Part shown: positions 1 to 14,300 of the stretch, piece by piece
Layout of the letters: each line of letters starts with the position of its first letter
Numbering within the stretch: position 1 is the stretch's first letter
From: Tubulanus polymorphus
Lineage: Eukaryota; Nemertea; Palaeonemertea; Tubulaniformes; Tubulanidae
Assembly (NCBI RefSeq): GCF_964204645.1
Contig: NC_134028.1
Span: 20,000,153-20,064,152, forward strand
Reading direction: 5' to 3'
Length of the DNA: 64,000 nt
Translations under genes and position numbers: made by a program
Notes under the pieces: model-generated
What the model saw: the letters and a program-made list of their open reading frames with translations, nothing else
Told to the model about the DNA's origin: nothing
The model's database searches: none

Positions 1-63
1 AATTACAGTACACATTCATTCATTATGTACATACATTTTATATGTTCTAGATTCAATTCCTAC

Positions 64-2343
64 CTGGATATTGTATTTCATCTGCGTATTTGACACATCC
101 GACGGTGGTGAGTGGTCTACTGGACTGGCTGGCGCTGGCCGCATCTAATAACGGAGTCAAATCCCCTGGATTACACAACCTCCCTTCACTCATCACGTTA
201 AAATACTGGTCATATGTGGCGAAAGTTTCGCAGTATTTTTTGCAATACCAATCGAATTTCAACTTCGACATGTCTCTATCCGGATCGTCGGGATCGTAGG
301 TAGAATCACCGACGGACACCGTCACGTTAGCGAACCATTTCATAGTTGTCTCGTAGCCGCCTTTGATGTTGACGACTAACGGCGTTCTTATTACGAAAAT
401 ATCACCAGACACAACCTTGAAAATACCCTGCTCTTCGTGCATGGATACGTTCAATTCCAGCCGATAGTTCCCGTACGAGAAAAACCGAGGCGCGAAGTAA
501 ATCATACGCAAACTAGAAGACGATAGTACAGTACCGTTCAACTCGTCTTCGGTCATCTCGACGAACTCGCCGTTTTCCTGTTTGAAAATGGTCCAAGTGT
601 AATTGGCGATTTTCGACGAAGTACAATTCAGAATCGGGACGGAATTTACGACGAGACTCTCCGATCGTAGCACGCCGAAGGCGCCTGGGTATCTTCGATA
701 GTCCCCACAGTCAGGATATCGCATGTTCGCGCATACATCCGGGATTTGAAGAGTGACATTCGGGGGATAACACGGCCCGCGAGTAACCACTAAAGGGATC
801 GGTAAAGTCCGACGACTAACGACGTTTACCGCGTCCAGTATAACGGAATAAAAAGCGGCCGTCATCATTTTCATTTTCGGCAACTGTATACCGTTGCTAT
901 ATTGACTACGTTCATTGGCAGTGAAGAATTTCTTGCAATCAGGCGCTATAGCGGCTATTTTTGAACCGTGTTCGCCTCTCTGACAGGATGCGGCGTCGCC
1001 GTACATGTACTCCCGACAAGGCGTAGCAATTTTGAAATCTATATAATAGCAAGCTCCTTCGGCGTTATTTCCTAGTTTCAATGTCGCTGATATACTCGTA
1101 TTCCTGATAACGATTGGGTCCACGATTAGATTAATATCGCCCACGGGGTATCTCAGTTCTATGGTTTGCACCGGTGCTGTGGCAGCATTCAATACGTTTG
1201 AGGCCGAGAGCTCCACCGCGATCGTCTGCGGAGTGTTGAACACGTGTTCACTCGATGTTAGATTATTGTAGATGACGGCGTTGGTTTTTGCGCCGAATTT
1301 CCACGTTAAATGCATGTGCGAGCCCCAGTCGCGCGTGGCAATGCCATAGACTACATAACTAGTCGGGTAGGCATTCGGTTTACCGTTTAACATCCAGCCA
1401 CCGCGCAACTTGTCCGATCCAGGGATATAGGGATCGAGATACATGATCTTAAAGCCTAAGTTCACAATTTTTGCATATATGTTGGCCGTAATATTCAAAG
1501 ATTTCTGCGAGACAGCGTTGGTGAGGTTTGCCCGAACTTGGAATGGATTACCGTTTTTATAAACGTGTGGAATTTCTATCAAAACGCATCCACCAGCTAC
1601 TGTGCACAATGAAGGGCTTAAACTCCTTCTTTTCCTTCGACCGAGCGCGGCGTTTTGGCCGATCAATTCCGTTACATTTTCGCCGTCACCGAAATCAATC
1701 GCGCACGTTGAATTAGTCGGGAAAGGTTTATTTTCTGCCAGTTTCACTTGGAATTTTGCGTTGTAGGTGGCGCCTTGGGGTATTTCCTGGATCGGGGCGT
1801 TAGTTGTTGTAATGAAATGCAACCCCACGTGATCGATTGGGATTTGAATAACCATCGGGATGTTGTTCGTCGTTGATAACACACTGACGCTGTTAAAGGC
1901 CGTTACGTTGACGAGAAACTGGCCATCCGTTTGAAAAGCGTGTTGCACTTGCTTGAGTTTGCCGACTTCGGCGTCGACCGTTTCGTTCAATCCGTCTTGA
2001 AATTCGAAAATCAATTTTACCCGTGATCCCCCCATAACCGTCGCTCCAAACTTGAGGTTTATACCGATTTTGGCGATATTAACTCCAAAATAGGCGGATT
2101 TGACGCTGTCTATCTTTATATCCGCCTCGACTCGATGGGTGTAGTTGAGGAAACTAACTAGATTGGAAATATTCACGTGCACCAGGTAAGTTCCTGGCTT
2201 GTTTATGGTGAAGTTGATTCGACGGTCGTCGAGGGTGAAATGTCCGTTGTCTGTTAGATTATAATCGTCTACCCAAATTGCGTACATAGGATCCGTTGGG
2301 AACGGGATTCCAGCAGCAGCAATGAAGTTCGTCCCTACCATTC
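64..2343 (-). CDS. Exon 11: PKD repeats and start of REJ region
   Basis: One uninterrupted 2280-nt exon (759 codons) between CATCCATTTTAG and GTAGGAATT. It has PKD-like repeats (TINKPGTYLVHVNISNLVS; CAIDFGDGENVTEL; HLTWKFGAKTNAV). These are followed by a cysteine-bearing region (GACYYIDF, TPCREYMYGD, GPCYPPNVTL, NCTSSKIANYTWTIF) resembling the REJ module of polycystins and sea-urchin sperm receptors. A dibasic stretch RRKRRS lies inside one PKD repeat. The frame continues in phase 1 beyond the left edge. Confidence 0.85.
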
Positions 2344-5300
2344 CTAAAATGGATGGGTGCAAATGTCACCGTCAGATTCGTTAAGTTTCGTAAGATAGAT
2401 ACAATTGGAAAAAACGGTCAACATTCCATATTTGGTTTGCACGAATTAGCAGTTTTGATACACTTCATTTTGATAGAAAATTTATAAAAACACAAATCAA
2501 TTCGGCTGAAATATTTACCTTTTAGCGGTATCAGCATGTCGGTTTTTTTATCACGTTGCAAAACGAGCGGCGAATTCGACGAGAAATTGATCGCTCTCAC
2601 CGGATGTTGGACGAGAACCGCGAATTCCCTGAACACGCTTCCGAGCGGATTTTTCAGCGTAGCTTTGATCGTAAAGTTGCCCGGATTAGAAAATCGATGC
2701 AACGTAGAGACGGTCGTATAATTGTCGCTAGATTGGAACCAATCGTTTGCCGAGGGCGTCCCGTCTCCGAACTCGTATTGTGCAGTTACCCGGGTGGCTG
2801 TTACCGGCGCTACGGTAATATTCACATCCTCGGCCGTCGGAGCGAACGGACGGTCCACCGAAAGGACCTCCGTGTCCGTAAACGGCACGTCGACTTCTAT
2901 CACCGAAACGGCTGTTGAAACACTTATATCGTTGTAGACGGTCAAATTAAGTGTATAGTTGTGGACGTTTTTCTGGCCTGGAATAACAATTTTTCCTTTG
3001 ATGGTCGGGGTTGTTCGCAACAACGAAACATCGGCTATTGAAACGCCGTCGATAGTGGCGTTCAATATCAATTCTGTCCCGGTCTTTGTCGTGAAAGTCA
3101 GCGTTCTCGACGTATCAACAGCCACGTTTACTGGCGATTCCATCGTCAGTTTTCCGACAGGTGCCTGTACGTGTACGGTGAAGTTTGCCACTTGCCAGCT
3201 GACCATGTTAGTCGCGTTTACCACTACAGTTCTGCTGCCAGGTGTTGCGTATGTATAAACCAGTGTTCCGCCCATTCCTATGATACATTGAGATATTACA
3301 TATCATAATCCAGGAGCCCAGATCACTTTAGGGTAGACGTTCGAATGCAACTGGTAGTGATGGGTGCCTATGAAAATTTTGTTTTAATCAGTTTTTACCC
3401 CTTGTTTGGCGGGTCCCATGAGGTAAATACAGGAGTCATGAAATGCCAGACTCTGGTTTTTACCAATGGATCTTTGAAAGATTTGCCATGTATAATGGTT
3501 TCGGTCATTGGTAACCAGTTCGTCTATACGCTTAGTTTTCTGCTGGGCCCCGGGACTGTTAACGCAAAGATGATTTGCTGATTCCGAGATCCGAGATCGA
3601 ATCAAGCATTATGATTTTGTAATTAATGATATCTTCATTGTCGGAGTGCCTATTAACTAATATATTTATAATATCTACCGTTATGACTTTGTTGCGATTC
3701 TTTAGTTCCAGGTTTGATCCTAACCGTTTTATCAGCTTCCATTGTCATTACGCTTTCAACATCAGTACCTATATTTTGCCGAGCACAGATTGAGCACTCA
3801 TTCCTTGATGTAGTTAATTAAGATTTCAGGGATTTTTCACAAGAGATACATCAATAGTATATACCTTGAGAAATGTACCAGGCTACCTCAACGGAGTCAC
3901 CCAATTTGATGAATTGTTTACTTGCATTCACCGTCAACTGCAGAACCTCGTCTTGAATTATGATTTGTTTCTGAAAGGTAAAGATCACGTGACGATACTT
4001 TATTAGAGATATCCAATAAGATATATCCCTGGGCCCGATTTTATAGACCGGTATTACCTCGAACTCGGGGGCTAATTCAATTGAAAATGAATTAAGTTAG
4101 CCCCCGGGTTAAAGGTAATACAATTCTATAAGACCGGCCCCAGTAGTTTTTTCTAAATCCCCATATTAGGTAGCATATTATAGCCGCACGTGTGACGAAC
4201 CACTGGCCAATCAAATGACTGAAAATAGACATAGTGTTTTGTCGGGATATATAAGATGATGTGAGTAACTATTATGGAAATGTATAAAAGATTGTGGGCA
4301 TACCATAAATGGCATCAATTTATCTTTGTTTCACACTGCTTTCTGAGCGCAGGGACAAGATGGCGGGAAGTGCCGATTTTTATACTTACCGAAACTCCTT
4401 CAAAGCTGACATCATTCATGGCATTCAAAGACACGTCGTAGGTGCCTGATTTTGTGTACGAACGAGTAGTTTGATTTTCGGTAGTTTCATTCGTCGCTGA
4501 ACCGTTCGCGGAGAATTTCCAAACATATTTCACATCACTGCCATAATGAGGCGGTATTGAGAATGTCACTGTTTCGTTTGTTTTTGCTTCGATGAAAGAA
4601 AGAAATTAGGTTTTCTCAGTTCATGAACTGTTTGTAAGTAGACGAGAGAAATCCCACAATAATTCAGTCAAAGATGAAAAATTCTTGAATGGATGGGTAT
4701 ATATTTTGAGCAACGTTTAGCCATCATGAGGCGTACTGAGAAACAAAATGAAATATTAACAGAATGTATAAAAATTCTCAACATATATAATCTTCTATTC
4801 AAGAATTTTTCATCTTTTGAATGAATTATTGTGGGATTTCTCCCGTCATCCATCTTACACGGATAGTGTGTATCTGTTAGTAAGTAGGCCTGGTGATGAA
4901 TGCTGTTGGACTGTTATTTAATACTTATCGTCTGCGTGTAACCTACCGGCGGCAGGTGAATCAATCTTCACATTGCTAATCGGCACAAGAACGTTGACGG
5001 CCACCGTTGAATTTTCACCGCCGAACACCGAAGCGGTCACGTTGAACGTATCCTTCGTTGATTGTGGTGTATAGGTGTGAGCGAATCGCACTTCAAGAGC
5101 GCGAAGAAAATGAGCTTGAACCATTATCCGGTAATCGCGTGTTGCGTATTTCGATGCCGCGTTATTCAGTACGGAGGTATATGCAGTGATCGGAAACTTT
5201 CTCAGCGTCACACTCGGGCTTTGAACGACGATGACATCGCCCGGCTGAACGGTAGTGTTACCAGTCACTATCTGAAACGTCTGTCTACCGGTCTTCGATA

Positions 5301-8300
5301 TCGCTTGCGAAATAGAAACGACCGTCCTGAAGAATCTGTGTACTTTATCGTAATTCTTGAAATAGCTTTGAATCTTCACTTTCCCGGCGCTGTCGACGCA
5401 AGCTTTCTTTTGGAAACTGTACACCGATGGCGACTGACATTTCAAAGCCCAGACTGATTCAGATTTCGAGCATTGCGTTAAAACAGGGTCGATGCAACGG
5501 TACGATCGGAAACAAAACACCTTCCAAGGTTGACATCTGGGCCGCTGTATCTAAACGATAATATACACGCGGTGTGAAAATTCCTTCCAATATTCGCTTT
5601 TCAATCACTCATATTTCAGTATAATCCATCACTCATTAAAGGTAAAGTTTGTCAAGAATGGTTATTATGTATTTATGTAACATAATCTATCGTTGAAAAC
5701 AAAAGCTTTGAACATTTGAAATGTCAGCGCCATCAAAATTACATCTCGTCAGGATGTGTCACTGAAGAACAGTAGTATTTTTTTCAAATAAACTTAATTT
5801 TTCCTAAACCCTAAACCAAGTAGTTTCTAATTAGGGGATTTCAGCGCCCATTTTCCCTAATCAATTTTGGGAGAAATTTTGAATAGGTTAGATAAGAAAT
5901 GAAAAGTGATCATAATAACAGACAATTATGATATCGGGTCCTTGATTTCGGTTTTTCATCGATGATGGATTGCCGGGCATTGATAAAAATGTAAACCTCA
6001 CCTCGAATGTGAAATCCCCGATTTTTCCAACGTCTATCTCATATTGTCCTATGGTGCCGTGATATCTAATGATATCATTAAGTAGATAATGCTTTTTAGT
6101 GATGCTTGCAGTTGTGCAATTGCTTTCCGGACATTCGGTCGTTCCCACTGAGAACACGGTTGACTCTGCAATTTAGATCAGATAATGGAAAGAACATAAA
6201 ACAATAGAATTAGTTTGCTCTAGTCTCTCTGGCGTTGTTGAGGATTTGAGTGACCATGGGTTTGCTTAAGCACTAGCCGCCTCGGTACATGCTTTATTAG
6301 GCCATGTAGTTACTTAGACCTTAACTTTTGTGTCAAGTTTTTCTGAAGACGTTTTACGTTATTGAAATGATCGTATGTTCAACGCAATGTTCAAGTCAAA
6401 TTGTCAGTTAGTGAGTTTAGTTAGTAAGTTAGTGAATGATTTTCATATACCTAGGAACGGTTGCTCAAAGGTTGGTCAAACTTTTAACCGTCGGATAAAT
6501 TGGGTTGGTCAAGAATTAGAAAGCTAAATAAATCAATTTTCGGAAGAATGTTTATGAGAAAGGTTTCATTTTGTAAGAGAGGACCTTGGAAGAGGCACAG
6601 ACAGAAATCGCGCCACAACATTACCTTTCAAGTATTAAAAGCGTTGAATTTTTTTTTCTCTAAAATTGGATTCCCTTTTTTTCAATTTTCCTGTCATTAT
6701 CGATCAAAACAGACTCCATTCAAAGTGCGAGAGGGCGTATGAAAACTGGGCCAACGAGTGAATTAATGATTTAACCACTGGTTTAGGAACCTGAACCACC
6801 GATTGGCAAACCGAGGTTTTGGGGAACTGAATTTAACCTGTGGTTAACTAACCGATGGTTAGGGACTTATCCACCGGTTATTTTAACCAACCTTTGAGCA
6901 ACCGGTCCCAGTATCGATTGAGTTGCTGAAAATTTGTCATTTTCGGATACCTTGATTGTCGAATCTCAGTACGGTGCCGTCATCTAGATCAACTTCCAGT
7001 TTTCTAGCTTTGACGCCTTGAACAAGTTGAACGGTACATTCAAATCTCTGCGACTCGTTCACCGAAGATGGGCATTGCAAATGCGGTCTAAACGATATTT
7101 CCTCAACCTGATGACGAAATAGCTTTTTTACCCAATTGACAACAATATACGTATCGAAATAGAAAAAAAAGATCTTTTGGTTAAAAAGATGATCGTTATG
7201 ATCCCATCTCTTATAGTAAGATATAGGCTTATCGAATATCGATGCAAGGAAATATTATCTATTTTTACATTGCTTTTGAAAAAAGAGAAAAATGATAAGC
7301 CATATTCCGAATTCCAAAATTGATTAAGGCAAGCGACTATTTTTTATCTTTTAATTAGGGAAATTTAGGCGTTAACGACCATGTATCATGATGTAATGTA
7401 AAGCTGCACTTCGTTATCAAATTACTCCTTCTAAGTAACAATTGGGTAGCAACCGTGAAGCAAAAAAAGAAAAACGTGTGACCAGGTTGTTTATCGGGGT
7501 GCGTAGGGGAGAGTTTAAAAAAAGAAACGAGACCAGATTTCTGTCTGCGGGATGCGCATTTTTTTTCATTTTTATACCGACGAACTTTTTTGACGCGTGC
7601 GGAAAATGAAACTAATGAGAAACAAACAATTTTTGCATGGTTTTCTACAATTATTATTCCGAACTTATGCTATACGCGTTTTTATATTATGGTGGCTGAT
7701 TCGGGCCATACTAAAAAATTTCACATTGGCCCATTTTTTGGTTTTCTCTTGCGAGAATTCAAAACATTGTGGTTCTCTCGCGCGAGAAGTCAAAACTTTT
7801 GGTTTTCTCGCGTGAGACTTCAAAAAGAATTCTCGTGCGAGAAAATCAAAAAACGGGCCAATATGGAAATTTTTGTATCGTTGCTCTAGCCGTACAGAAA
7901 ATTTTATAGTATGGTCCGAATCAGCCACCATATTATATGGCCTAAAAAGGAATATAAACATTCAATACGCTTTATCTCTAACCCATGCAGCAAAAAGTTG
8001 TACAAGTTAAAATCTACGTTGTAATACGTGTGTGGTTTTTATATTTGTATCATTTATTACATTTCATGTAGTTCAACCGTCCATGCTCAGTTCATGGACG
8101 TATAAACTAAGAGTCTATAACTATATAAAGACGTATAAACTAATCTAGTTTATACGTCCATGCTCAGTCTAAGTGCGTAACTAACATCTCATGAATGAGA
8201 TCTAGTGATCTTTGTATTGAATCTCGCATTTGGTGTACTGACGCTGTGGTCATTTCATGTTCCTATTAATGATCTCAAATCTTATTTGTTCAATTTTTTT

Positions 8301-11300
8301 GTGGACTATTTTCTCTAGTTAAAACTAAGTGGATGATATCGTATGAATACGGTTGTGTATATATTCGAATTCCTGGTTATCATTAACTTGCGATAATGTG
8401 TAATTTTGTACATTTATTAGGGTTTTCTGTTATTTCACAGAAAACCCTATTGATATCCGCGTGATTATTATTATTATTATTTTCTTCCACACTATTTTTA
8501 CTAAAAGAACAAAGGCTTTGTTACCATGCCGCTGTTGTCGATACAATCCGTCTGATATCATTCAGCTCACTTCGATCTACAAATACCCCGTGCGTATTTT
8601 GAAGAATCATCGTAACAAAAGCACTGTCGGGCCGTAAAATTGAGCCCCATTCAAAGAGCCGACATGTTTTTCTAAGTCCTCTTTCCGAAATCTACCGCAC
8701 GTTTCTTGTCACATCAATTATCAATTCAAGCATAAATTAACAAATTTATTACCCAAAGATTGCACATTCTGTCGCGGTTTTTAAAAACTAATTTTAACAA
8801 TAGCCCATTTTCCTCATCAAATCGTATTACCGATATACAGGAAATTTACTACTTTAGATTTTAAAAGCACTTTCGAGCCGTAAACATCGACGAATCGACG
8901 TGTGTCACTACATCGTCGTTCCGGGGATCAGCTGCGAGTTTCACCTCATCATGAGAATCAAATCGAGTACAAATTAATTTATTACTACCAGTGATTTGGC
9001 TGCGGGCCTCATGCAATTAGTTCAGCAATACCTAGTTTTCTTTATCAAATTAACCGTGTATTTACTAAGATAAATCATACGTGTACCGGGGAGTCGTAGG
9101 CCTAAACGAAACACGCCGAAGAGATATAGCGGAGAAAAGCTGTTATGTCGACGAGGTATCAAAATAAAAGAGTATATTACTTTATTCGGCCGCGGGCTTC
9201 AACCTCTATATCAATACCATCAATACTCTATATTTCCTACAGTACATACCGATTATTGTCAAATGCACAAGGTATTTACTAAATACAAGTATATAACACA
9301 ATCCTTTCCGTATGCTGGACTCACACTTGACATTCGGAGTAAGCGTTCGTTGTGGGGGAAAGGGATCGTTCGCTGTGTCGCTTGAAGTGTTTATCGAGTT
9401 TGACGCGGCTTTAGGCCTACCGGTACTGAGCTTTACTGTCTCAAACAAACACAGTATAATTGTTGCGTTTATTAACGGACTCATTGGATTGAACTTCAAA
9501 ACAAAATTTACGATATTTAGGTGGGTTGTTATTCAATAGGCCTACGACCAATCTGTCCGGATGTTAGGCCTACGCATATACATATGCCTACATAGGCTAG
9601 TAGCCTCTACTAGGTTAAGCGTTCGCTGTGGGGGAAAGGAGATCGTTCGCTGTGTCGCTTGATGTGTTTATCGAGTTTTACGCGACCTTATGGCTTTAGT
9701 ATGGTGGCTGATAAGGGCCATGCGTAAAAAAAAAAACACGTATATGCAAATGAGGGCGACATTATGACAAAACGACAAAACTAAAATAACGCAACAAAAC
9801 AATAACTTTGGTTTTGTCGCCCGCGACAATTCATTATTTCGGTTTTATCGCCCGCGACAATTCATTATTTTGATTTTATCGCCCGCGACAATTCATTAAT
9901 TAGGTTTTGTCACCCGCGACAAATCAATATTTTGGTTTTATCGCCCACGACAATTCAATATTTTGGTTTTATCGCCCGCGACAATTCATTATTTTGGTTT
10001 TATCGCCCGTGACAATTCATTATTTTGGTTTTGTCGCACGCGACAATTCATTATTTTGGTTTTATCGCCCGCGACAATTTTTTTTTGTCGCGGTTTTATC
10101 GCCAGCGACAATTCATTATTTTGGTTTTATCGCCCGCGACAATTCATTATTTTGGTTTTATCGCCCGCAACAATTCATTAGTTTGGTTTTGTCGCCCGCG
10201 ACAATTCAATATTTTGGTTTTATCGCCCGCGACCATTCAAGATTTTGGTTTTATCGCCCGCGACAATTCATTTTTTGGTTTTGTCGCCCGCGACAATTCA
10301 ATATTTTGGTTTTATCGCCAGCGACAATTGATTATTTTGGTTTTATCGCCCGCGACAATTCATTATTTTGGTTTCATCGCCTGCGACAATTCATTATTTT
10401 GGTTTTATCGCTTGCGACAATTCATTAGTTTGGTTTTGTCACCCGCGATAATTCAATATTTTGGTTTTGTCACCCACGACAATTCAATATTTTGGTTTTA
10501 TCGCCCGCGATAATTCATTGTTTTGGTTTTATCGCCCGCGACAATTCATTAATTTGGTTTTGTCACCCGCGACAAATCAATATTTTGGTTTTGTCGCCCG
10601 CGACAATTCAATATTTTGGTTTTATCGCCTGCGACAATTCATTATTTTGGTTTTATCGCTTGCGACAATTCATTAGTTTGGTTTTGTCACCCGCGATAAT
10701 TCAATATTTTGGTTTTGTCACCCACGACAATTCAATATTTTGGTTTTATCGCCCGCGATAATTCATTGTTTTGGTTTTATCGCCCGCGACAATTCATTAA
10801 TTTGGTTTTGTCACCCGCGACAAATCAATATTTTGGTTTTGTCGCCCGCGACAATTCAATATTTTGGTTTTATTGCCAGCGACAATTGATTATTTTGGTT
10901 TTATCGCCCGCGACAATTGATTATTTTGGGTTTATCGCCCGCGACAATTCATTAGTTTGGTTTTGTCGCCCGCGACAATTCAATATTTTGGTTTTGTCCC
11001 ACGCGACAATTCAATATTTTGGTTTTATCGCCTGCGACAATTCAATATTTTGGTTTTATCGCCTGCGACAATTCATTATTTTGGTTTTATCGCCTGCGAC
11101 AATTCATTATTTTGGTTTTATCGCCTGCGACAATTCATTAGTTTGGTTTTGTCACCTGCGACAATTCAATATTTTGGTTTTGTCGCCCGCGACAATTCAA
11201 GATTTTGGTTTTGTCGCCCGCGACAATTCAAGATTTTGGTTTTATCGCCCGCGATAATTCAATATTTTGGTTTTATTGCCAGCGACAATTGATTATTTTG

Positions 11301-14300
11301 GTTTTATCGCCCGCGACAATTGATTATTTTGGGTTTATCGCCCGCGACAATTCAATATTTTGGTTTTATCGCCAGCGACAATTCATTATTTTGGTTTTAT
11401 CGCCCGCGACAATTCATTATTTTGGTTTTATCGCCCGCGACAATTCATTAGTTTGGTTTTGTCGCCCGCGACAATTCAATATTTTGGTTTTGTCCCACGC
11501 GACAATTCAATATTTTGGTTTTATCGCCTGCGACAATTCAATATTTTGGTTTTATCGCCTGCGACAATTCATTATTTTGGTTTTATCGCCTGCGACAATT
11601 CATTATTTTGGTTTTATCGCCTGCGACAATTCATTAGTTTGGTTTTGTCACCTGCGACAATTCAATATTTTGGTTTTGTCGCCCGCGACAATTCAAGATT
11701 TTGGTTTTATCGCCCGCGATAATTCATTTTTTTGGTTTTGTCGCCCGCGACAATTCAATATTTTGGTTTTATCGCCAGCGACAATTGATTATTTTGGTTT
11801 TATCGCCCGCGACAATTGATTATTTTGGTTTTATCGCCCGCGACATTTAATTTTTTTGGTTTTGTCGCCCACTTTATTAGCTTTTGAATAATTAGGCCAA
11901 TTAATAACGTAATAAAGACTTATGCTTTCGCCTATTTTGAAGTCGATTAATCTGATATAGTACGGAAGCGATAAAGGGCCTCGAGTTGTCGCGTTCAAAC
12001 TCTAGAAGTCGCCATATTTATGTCGATATATCGTGATATATCGCATCAAGATCACATGAATATGTCGACATATCGTGACGTTTTGACGACTTGAAACTCA
12101 GTCCTCATATCACTGGCATCCTCATCTTTCAGCAACGCCAGTCACATGGAGTCGTACGTATTCTACTTTCTGCAACGCGACACGACTGTCACAACCAACC
12201 GACGCGCTCTAGCGACTGGCAGAAACTAGTCGCACACAATCGTATTGCGACCGACTTGCACCGAAACTTGCGATGCAACGCAAGGATCGCATCGTGTCGC
12301 AAGACCAACCTATGTCCGGCTTTAAGTAACTGCGGAGCACCAGAAATATCTTTTTTTCATTCAAAAGACCTTTCACTTGAAAATTCGTTCGTCGGAACAA
12401 AATTTATTTCGTTCGAACCAATAATATTCTATACGATTGAACCAATTTGAAAAAATCGTTAGAACAAAGTTGAACAAACTTTTTTTTGTCCAAACGAAAG
12501 GTTTTTCGTTCGAACAATCGTTCAATTGAACAGAATCGTTTTAATTTGAACAGAATTTTTTTGTCAGAACATTAAGTTTTTCGTTCGAACAAGTATATTG
12601 AAAAAAGTTTTTTCTCGAACCGAAAGTATTAAGTATTTCGTTCAATCGAACAGAATTGTTTTCATTCAAACATTCGTTCGAAATTGTTTTCGCTCAACCA
12701 AATTTTTTTGCCGGGACTAAATATTTTTCATTTCAACAATAACATAGCTTTTTATTCGAACACATTTTTTGTCAGAATGAAGAAAATTTTTGGTTCAAGC
12801 AAAAAGCGTATTGTTCGATCAAACAGAATTATTTTCATTCGAACAAGATTTTCTTGTTGGAACATTAAGTTTTTGGTCGAACAGCGTGTTAAGGTCGATT
12901 TGGAAATTTACTCGGTCTGGTATATGTTGGATTACTGTGTATGTCATTTGTCAGGACATTAAACAGAAGACAACTTAGGATACTACCTTGCGTGACTCCA
13001 CTAGTTTGACCGACTTATTCCAAGATGAGGCGTTCCGTTGATTTCGGCTACAAGTTTTCGTTCAGAGATAACTGCTGAGCCATTTGGGCGACCTATCATT
13101 GATACTGTTTCCTAATAGCCTGTTTAGTAATGGCTGATGTTGCGCCTTATCAAATGCTTCGTCGAAATCCACCGTTGAACAGGATTCTAAGACTGTGCAG
13201 AAAACCCGTTATCGCTGCTTTGCAGCTATATTTTGGTTTGTTGTTTCCTGTTTTTTTTTGGAACGGCATTTATGACGAACGATGACTTATGTTTAGACAT
13301 TGAGCGTATATTTCAATTCGTGTTTGGTGTCTATATAACGTTGTGTTGTCGTCATTTTCCTTCAAAACGTACCTGAATCAATTTCGAAGATCGCTCGAAG
13401 TTAAGCGTGTCCTGAACAGTGACCCCTATCGCTTGTTTCCCGGCGCCAACGACTTGCGTTGTGATGTTACCTGTTGTCTGAGGTACACGTCGGGGCCGAT
13501 CGGAAAATACGAACGTAAAATTTACCGTAGAATTTACCAATGTCAGTGAAGATGGGAAGGGGTGCACGTTTGCGTCACTGAATAGGTCAAAATTTCCTGA
13601 TGAAAGAAAAGTTAACGAATTTTGAATTATTTAGAACAGGACCGTTACTGTTACACGTAATTCACGTTTCTCGAACATTAATATCATTGTGATTGGTTAT
13701 ACAGTTATTTTGAACTGCAGAGGGATCCTTAAACTTTTACTTTGGAACCCGCGTTCTATTCTTTTTCATATTGATTTCGCAATAATTGAAATACGTACCG
13801 TCTGGGCGACTACCTGTTACATTTAGTCCTATTGTCTTCAGGCTAACGGGCGCAGTGTAAACTGACCAAGCGTTTTTAGTTCCACCGCAATAAAAGGAGC
13901 TATTTCCCAGACACGGTATCGTGCATTGGGATGATCCATTGCCAGGTTGCGAGCGTCCGCACAGGCATACACTACCTTCTGTCACGCCCGCATATCTGTA
14001 ATATTTATAATTTATTTACACCGCTGTTTTATATGTGCATATCATTCTGATTCATGGGTATGAATAAAAAAGAAACAAACTGACGCGTAGCCAATCAAAG
14101 AACATTGCTGTTGGCAGATTGACGGCTCCATCTGAGAAAGGGAGGCTCCGATCCTCGCTACGGTAAGTGCGGTGTTTTCCGTTTCCTCAAAGCATCCGAC
14201 AAAGCCTGTGAAATAAGGAAAATAGGCCCCAGGTCAGATATACGTCAATAGCTTTTTCTATTGCATATAATATATTGTCACTATCGGACTCAAAATGTTC

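Noticed and set aside
2536-3258. Plus-strand frames opposite exon 10
   Set aside because: Shadows of the PKD-coding minus strand; no recognisable domain.
5062-5457. 131-residue plus-strand frame
   Set aside because: Antisense shadow of exon 7 with a basic, structureless translation.
9907-11819. Long reading frames encoding FGFIARDN-type repeat proteins
   Set aside because: They occur in all three frames of the 31-bp satellite because the unit has no stops; no start context or splice support.
9806-11877. CRISPR array
   Set aside because: Units abut without unique spacers, and the surrounding genes are eukaryotic; this is a tandem satellite.
13343-13549. Plus-strand frame at the end of the PKD-like exon
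   Set aside because: Antisense shadow of exon 4.
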